Positions 61,001 to 64,000 of a stretch of 64,000 nt of DNA are shown in pieces. This stretch comes from Leisingera sp. ANG1 (lineage in GTDB: Bacteria > Pseudomonadota > Alphaproteobacteria > Rhodobacterales > Rhodobacteraceae). Every line of letters starts with the position of its first letter. Within the stretch, counting starts at the first letter, position 1. The translations under genes and the position numbers were made by a program. Below the pieces are notes generated by a model. The model was given only the letters and a program-made list of their open reading frames with translations, had not been told where the DNA came from and made no database searches. Location of the stretch: NCBI RefSeq assembly GCF_000203975.2, contig NZ_AFCF02000008.1:518983-582982 (forward strand). The letters are read 5' to 3'.

Positions 61001-61469
61001 GCTGATCAAGCTGGCCGAGCTGCGCAGCAAGGGGATAGGCTACCTTGGCGAATGGGCCAGGAACCGCATTGCCTGGGAGTTCGAAAAGCGCCGCGCCAAA
61101 CCGGCGGAAACCGGCGCCCAGCCGGAGTTCAACAACCGCAAGATCGAACTGGCCTTCCGCGCCGCGGTCGAAACCTACGGCCTGCAGCCATGGCACGGCC
61201 CGCTGACCCTGTTCCGCCCGCCGCTCGACCGCAAATGGCAGGTCTCGGGCGGCAATTGGGTCAGCAGCGAGCGCGAATACGTGTTTGCCGACAACGACTG
61301 GACCCGCATGGCGCCCGCCGTTGAGGTCGAAGAGGTGCCGGGCGACCATGACAGCATGGTGCTGGTGCCGAACGTCAGCGTGCTGGCGGCAGGCGTCAAG
61401 GCGCGGCTCGACGCAGCGGACCGGGCAGCGGCCTCCGCCCCGCCGCGCACGGTCCGGGCGGCGGAGTGA
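55020..61469 (+). CDS. Type I modular polyketide synthase (KS-AT-KR-DH-ACP-TE)
   Basis: 2,149 residues with the ATG at 55020. Domains in order: ketosynthase (about 12-440) with the triad Cys190 (QTACSTSL), His326 (VECHGTGT) and His366 (NIGHLDTAAG); acyltransferase (about 545-860) with Ser639 in GHSMGE and His738 in IAAHSRML; a structural KR half (about 870-1150), catalytic ketoreductase (GGYGGIGL at 1177; Ser about 1324, Tyr1337, Asn1341); hotdog dehydratase (about 1405-1670) with His1423 (DEHRTKDGTALVPGTGY) and Asp1588 (HPGLMDLATG); carrier protein with Ser1804 (LGGHSLIAV); thioesterase with Ser1952 (GFSGGG) and His2110 (PGDHDSM). No methyltransferase or enoylreductase. All residues look active. 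The AT signature does not match the malonyl or methylmalonyl types clearly. KR before DH is atypical for modular PKSs. Confidence 0.9.
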   Translation: MQDRTSAAGRAAGNNAGDIAIVGLSVTVPGAGSAEAFWQNLRAGIESIEVLDRETLLKNGERASVLADPNYVPASAQLQGFDEFDAEFFGFSPKEAAILDPQHRKFLEVAWGAMENAGHPPESINGPIGVYAGCGMGSYFYFNICSNLGLVDDVGMFLLRHTGNDKDFLSTRVSHVFDLKGPSVNVQTACSTSLVAVHYACKALREGECDMALAGGVTIELPQGRGYLYKENEILSPDGHCHAFDHRAQGTVFGSGAGAVVLRRLEDAIADGDHIWAVIKGSAINNDGADKAGYLAPSVGGQSAAVQKALVAAGTPADTIDYVECHGTGTYLGDPIEVSALTDAYRATTQDSGFCRIGSVKTNIGHLDTAAGVASLTKTALALHHKEIPPSLGFEAPNPAIDFETSPFRVNAELTPWTPHKGPRRAGINSLGVGGTNAHVILEEAPARAASEESDFPFQILCVSGQSKAALDANTQTLAEYLKTNPEADLADVAYTLKEGRRGFAKRRVLVAETASEAIDLIEENDPRKVFTHDRLGGSPEVVFMFPGGGAQYAGMARDLYETEPVFADWMDRGLEHLQQSLDYDIRAIWLPEDGEEDAANAKLQQPSVQLPLIMIVEYALAQLWVSWGVQPAALVGHSMGENTAACLAGVISFEDCIDLVLLRGRLFDTVPAGGMLSIALPLAEVEAIIGDDLDIASVNAPSLTAVSGPQEALDRLSADLTAREVEHQRIPIDIAAHSRMLDGILQEYGDFIRKLTLSAPGLPVISNRTGAALTAEQATSADYWVGQLRNTVRYADCVETLAKTPDRVFLEVGPGKALSALAQMSPAVKQGQVLSTLRHPDHQVMDDSYFFGVIGRLWACGVEADWPQIWGDARRNRLPLPGYAFQRSRYFIEPGKPAIEEEAQTPARHDDLSKWGYRPAWRQRLADCALDVAQELAQEPHNWLIFEDESGHAARTAESLEAAGHSVVRVRAGDTYAQLSPASYILPPEQGRAAYGALLADLAEAGLLPDRIAHFWLVTERESFRPGSSFFDRNLEMGFHSLTALAQELGNTDLPGPAHLTVFTTGAAQVRGEALPYPEKAMIAGPLGVIPRELPGLTCSAVDIELPQAPQGLFARRNPAQAGITSRLLEELMAEPASSTAAWRGEKRYELSWRPRPLPAPETPPFKQGGHYVITGGYGGIGLTIAGHLMRGYAAKVSLISRDGLPPRETWERYLASHSPANRTAQRIRAVMALEAGSKGAVLPLAADVCNSGDLRAAREQAETAFGPVTGVIHGAGVISDGPLLAKDEDQIAQVLAPKVSGLRALDAVFPDGSLELMVLFSSSSTVTRPAGQVDYIAANEYLNAWAKHRAGGQTRVIAVDWGVWADTGMAADAMAGRNANAGASTPEPCPQPLLLQQAFDAAGNRIFTPGFRTADWLLDEHRTKDGTALVPGTGYIEMAAEALAAIGVEGPFEIRDLYFLRPLIAGEDSPRGALVKLEANENGYELFVYSRFTNGYRLNCQALLALAAAAERPAPLPLQTIFTRCPEEQAPVRGRLRSPQEAHLNFGPRWHVLDRAALGDGEGIAALSLPDAAAADGCLLHPGLMDLATGWAMNLIPGYEGTALWVPVSYGTIRVFAPLTPQVFSHVRLSEGSGGGSAAFDVTLTGPDGTVLVEIEGFRMQRLAGGFDAAAEQGEADATAAQLGLEPASSPQPLSPEERRLQLNISNGIKAEDGGEALARAVASGLPQVVVSSLDLPALIAQADQSTPAETEAQTFDRPQLDTDYVAPRNPVEEQLAKLFASLLGVSQVGIEDSFFDLGGHSLIAVRLFAQVKRAFGVEFPLSVLFEAPSVAALAERIIERTGGGVAEEPGSEPQAAEDKPKFTHLVQLHPGDGTGRRPFFLVAGMFGNVLNLRHLALLVGKDRPVYGLQAKGLVGNDAPHDRIEDAARSCLSEIRQIQPEGPYLLGGFSGGGITAYEMAQQLKDQGQDTAALILLDTPLPVRPVLNRQDKALIKLAELRSKGIGYLGEWARNRIAWEFEKRRAKPAETGAQPEFNNRKIELAFRAAVETYGLQPWHGPLTLFRPPLDRKWQVSGGNWVSSEREYVFADNDWTRMAPAVEVEEVPGDHDSMVLVPNVSVLAAGVKARLDAADRAAASAPPRTVRAAE
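59451..59526 (+). other. AT-rich patch inside the PKS dehydratase domain
   Basis: Seventy-six bases here contain 25 G or C (33 percent), while the sequence on both sides is visibly GC-rich. The frame stays open and encodes KLEANENGYELFVYSRFTNG, using codons rare in this genome (TTA, AGA, ACA, AAT, GGT). It maps between the two halves of the DH hotdog. It may be a pause site or a recombination scar. Confidence 0.6.
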
Positions 61470-61474
61470 CTACC

Positions 61475-62491
61475 ATGGCCCAGCAGCGTATCCTCATCAT
61501 CCTGTTGAATTTCCGCACTCCGGAAATGACCCTGCAATCCGCCGAGGCGGCGCTGCAGGAGCTGGAGGATTTGCCGGGGGAGCTGCTGATCATCGACAAC
61601 GGCTCCGGCGACGGCTCCTATGAGCATATCCGGGCAGCGGCAGAAACCCGCGGCTGGCTGGACAGCAACCGGGTCCGGGTGATCGCCTCGCCGGTGAACG
61701 GCGGCTTTGGGGCCGGCATGAACATCGGCCTCAGCACCGGCTTGGCGGACGGCAGCGCGCCGGAGTTCTACTATCTCCTGAATTCGGACGCTTTTGTGCA
61801 AGGCAGCACCATCCGCACCCTGCGCAACTTCCTGCTGCAGCATCCGGGCGCCGGGCTGGCGGGCTCCTATGTGCGCGGCACCGACGGGACCCCGCACCGC
61901 ACCGCCTTCCGCTTCCCCTCCATTGCGGGGGAGTTTGAGGCCAGCGTGCGCACCGGCATCTTCACCCGGCTGCTGAAACCCTGGGTGGTCGCCATGGAGA
62001 TGCCGCAGGCAGAGGTTCAGGTCGACTGGACCGCGGGCGCCAGCCTGATGATCCGCCGTGAGGCCGTCGAAGCCGTGGGCGGCTTTGACGAGACCTTCTT
62101 TCTCTACTTCGAGGAAACCGACCTCTGCCGCCGCGCTGCCCGCGCGGGATGGCGCACCCATTATGTGCCGGCCAGCGAGGTGGCGCATATCGGCTCCGCC
62201 TCCACCGGCATGAAGGGCTGGCAGCGCACGCCCGGCTACTGGTTTGACTCGCGTCTGCACTACTTCGTCAAGAACCATGGCCGCGCCTATGCCGCCGCAG
62301 CCACATTGGCCCGCATCAGCGGCAGCGTGATCTATAGCCTGCGCCGCCTGATCCAGAACAAGCCGCAGGCTGATCCGCCGTATTTCCTGCGCGATCTCTG
62401 CCTGCACAGCCTGCGCGCGCTGTTTGCGCCGCGCCGCACAACACTTACGGAAACGCGCCTCCCTTCTCCGCTTGCAAAGGAGCAGAAATGA
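61475..62491 (+). CDS. Glycosyltransferase family 2 (rhamnosyltransferase-type) protein
   Basis: 338 residues with the ATG at 61475 and GGAG upstream; a GTG at 61466 overlaps the PKS stop. GT-A motifs: ILIILLNFRTPEMTLQSAEAAL, LLIIDNGSGDGSYEHI, ASPVNGGFGAGMNIG, LLNSDAFV (DxD region), TAGASLMIRREAVEAVGGFDETFFLYFEETDLCRRAARAGW (acceptor motif near 200-240, as in WbbL-type enzymes). It lies between the PKS and the formyltransferase-NRPS gene, with 5-bp spacing and a 4-nt overlap, so is almost surely part of their operon. It probably glycosylates the product or a carrier lipid. Confidence 0.88.
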   Translation: MAQQRILIILLNFRTPEMTLQSAEAALQELEDLPGELLIIDNGSGDGSYEHIRAAAETRGWLDSNRVRVIASPVNGGFGAGMNIGLSTGLADGSAPEFYYLLNSDAFVQGSTIRTLRNFLLQHPGAGLAGSYVRGTDGTPHRTAFRFPSIAGEFEASVRTGIFTRLLKPWVVAMEMPQAEVQVDWTAGASLMIRREAVEAVGGFDETFFLYFEETDLCRRAARAGWRTHYVPASEVAHIGSASTGMKGWQRTPGYWFDSRLHYFVKNHGRAYAAAATLARISGSVIYSLRRLIQNKPQADPPYFLRDLCLHSLRALFAPRRTTLTETRLPSPLAKEQK

Positions 62492-64000
62492 CCGCATTCA
62501 CCTGTGCCCTGATCGGCAATGAATCCCTTCTGATCGGCTGCGCCGATGCGCTGCTGGCGCGCGGCCACCTGATCCGGGCGGTGGTGTCCCAGGATGCGGA
62601 CATTCGCACCTGGGCCGCAGGCAAGGACTTGGAACTGCTGGACACTCCTGCAGACCTCAGTGGCGGCTTTGACTGGCTGCTGTCGATTGCCAACCTGGCG
62701 GTGATCCCGGATGCGGTGCTGGCGCAGGCGGCCAAGGGCGCGGTCAACTTTCACGACGGGCCGCTGCCCCACTACGCGGGCCTCAACACCCCGAACTGGG
62801 CGCTGATCAACGGCGAGGCGCAGCACGGCATCACCTGGCACCTGATCGAAGGCGGCGTGGATGAGGGCGACATTCTGGCCCAGCGGCTGTTCGATGTGGC
62901 CGAGGATGAGACCGCCTTCAGCCTCAATTCCAAATGCTATGCCGCCGCAATGGACAGCTTTGGAGAGGTAGTTACCCAGCTGGAAACCGGTGAACTGAAG
63001 CGCCAGAAACAGGACCTGAGCCAGCGCCGCCTGTTCAGGAAGTCGGACCGCCCGGCGGCAGGCGGGATGCTGGACTTCACCCGCCCCGCTGCGGAACTGG
63101 CGCGGCTGGTGCGGGCGCTGGACACCGGCGGCTACTGGAACCCGCTGTGCGCAGCCAAGCTGCGTCTTGGCGGGACCGTGGTGCTGGCCGGTGCTGCGGA
63201 TGTTGCGGAGGGCAACGGCGCGCCGGGCACCGTGCTGGAGATCGGTAAAGCCAGCGTAAAAGTCGCGACCGGCAGCGGTGCCCTTACACTGTCCCGCCTG
63301 ACCACATTCGCGGGCCAGCCGCTGGACGTTTCAAAACTGGCCGCAGCCGGAGACGAGGTTCCCTCCCTGACCGCAGCAGAGGCCGAGGCACTCACCGCCC
63401 GTCTCGCTGCGGTCCAGGGTGGTGAAAGCCACTGGCGCCAGCGGCTCGCCGCGATGCAGCCGGTGCAGGTCCCGCTGACATCGGATACTGGCGGCAGCGG
63501 TTTCAACCGCTTGGACATCGCCCTGCCCGCCGGTCTCAGCGAGGAACAGGCCGCAGCTGCTGCCCTCGCCTTTGCCCTGCTCAGCAGCGGCGCGGAAACC
63601 GGCGATGTGGCGCTGGCGGTAGAGGGGATGGAGGGCCTGCCCGGCCTGATTTCCGGCTGGGTGCCGTTGCAGGCGCGCCAGCAGGACCGCGTTGCAGACC
63701 TCGTTGAACGCAGCGCGCAAGAGATTGCCAAGGCCCGCAAAACCGGCGGCTTTGCCGAAGACATTGTGGCCCGCGCGCCGGAGATTTCGGCGCAGGCTAT
63801 GCCCGGTTTCGGTCTTATGCTGGGGTCCGATGCAGCGATTGAGGGTTGCGCTGCTACAGCCTCCCTGACCAATGACACCATGGTGCTGCACTGCGACGCA
63901 GCCGCTCTGACACCAGACTCCGCTGCTCTGCTCGCCGCGCGGCTGGAGCTGGTGCTGACTGCCATCGCAGAAGACGGCAGCTGCAACGTGGCAGAGCTGC
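62488..64000 (+). CDS. Formyltransferase-fused NRPS-like protein (5' part; runs off the right edge)
   Basis: Starts at the ATG overlapping the glycosyltransferase stop; 504 codons are visible and stay open to the edge. Residues 1-205 are a formyltransferase of the Fmt/ArnA type: the catalytic Asn87 and His89 are in NFHDGPLPHY and the Asp lies in GGVDEGDIL. The Fmt C-terminal domain follows (about 205-300, AELARLVRALDTGGYWNPLC). From about 310 the sequence changes to ESHWRQRLAAMQPVQVPLTSD, which recalls the joint between NRPS condensation-like and adenylation domains. An adenylation domain is expected beyond the window. In linear gramicidin synthetase a formyl domain starts the chain; the same is inferred here. 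Confidence 0.75.
   Translation, partial: MTAFTCALIGNESLLIGCADALLARGHLIRAVVSQDADIRTWAAGKDLELLDTPADLSGGFDWLLSIANLAVIPDAVLAQAAKGAVNFHDGPLPHYAGLNTPNWALINGEAQHGITWHLIEGGVDEGDILAQRLFDVAEDETAFSLNSKCYAAAMDSFGEVVTQLETGELKRQKQDLSQRRLFRKSDRPAAGGMLDFTRPAAELARLVRALDTGGYWNPLCAAKLRLGGTVVLAGAADVAEGNGAPGTVLEIGKASVKVATGSGALTLSRLTTFAGQPLDVSKLAAAGDEVPSLTAAEAEALTARLAAVQGGESHWRQRLAAMQPVQVPLTSDTGGSGFNRLDIALPAGLSEEQAAAAALAFALLSSGAETGDVALAVEGMEGLPGLISGWVPLQARQQDRVADLVERSAQEIAKARKTGGFAEDIVARAPEISAQAMPGFGLMLGSDAAIEGCAATASLTNDTMVLHCDAAALTPDSAALLAARLELVLTAIAEDGSCNVAEL

Noticed and set aside
60105-61349. A 414-codon minus-strand frame opposite the PKS carrier/TE region
   Set aside because: ACP and TE active-site motifs are intact in the plus frame; the minus product is low-complexity and has no recognisable domain.

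Overview
This 64-kb window is GC-rich bacterial chromosome. Gene content and order point to the marine Roseobacter group of the Alphaproteobacteria (a Phaeobacter/Leisingera/Ruegeria-like genome). The main pointers are the run ruvC-ruvA-ruvB-thpR-ybgC-tolQRAB-pal-cpoB-tilS-ftsH on one strand, a phosphatidylcholine synthase, CtrA-type TTAA-N7-TTAA sites, and a composite extragenic repeat of a kind I recall from Rhodobacteraceae. The genus is an inference from memory of synteny; no search was run.

Region 1 (0-17 kb) is mostly leftward core genes: a MOSC protein, FtsH, TilS, the complete Tol-Pal envelope machine, YbgC, ThpR, the RuvABC resolvasome, a small DUF1127 protein, PrmA and an MFS transporter. 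Region 2 (17-28.5 kb) is mixed: PriA, a small transaldolase, a DUF484-xerC pair, a GDCCVxC protein, phosphatidylcholine synthase, Ogt, two unknown small proteins behind a CtrA-like box, two tandem secreted LysM plus solute-binding paralogues, and a membrane-anchored unknown with its own CtrA-like box. Region 3 (28.7-44.4 kb) holds IleS, a truncated haemoglobin, ycjX-GNAT-ycjF, TruA, a NYN/OST-HTH protein, a hydroxyacid dehydrogenase, an FMN reductase, a lone GcvH, a glutamine-synthetase-family enzyme divergent from an IclR regulator, and a divergent GAPDH. Region 4 (44.4-50.3 kb) carries a winged-helix regulator behind a 13-bp inverted repeat, then TamA-TamB.

Region 5 (50.3-64 kb, running off the right edge) is accessory and the most interesting. 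It has two glycosyltransferases, a WecG/TagA-type glycosyltransferase, an O-antigen-ligase-like membrane protein, a 2,149-residue type I polyketide synthase ordered KS-AT-KR-DH-ACP-TE, a third glycosyltransferase, and the start of a protein with an N-terminal formyltransferase domain followed by NRPS-like sequence. The last two genes and the PKS are packed with 4-nt overlaps or gaps of a few bases. I infer a glycosylated or polysaccharide-associated formyl-peptide/polyketide pathway: the formyltransferase protein would start the chain and the PKS thioesterase would release it.

No rRNA, tRNA, CRISPR array or complete insertion sequence was recognised. Start codons were chosen from upstream Shine-Dalgarno sequence, family length and overlap with neighbours; the less certain ones are flagged.
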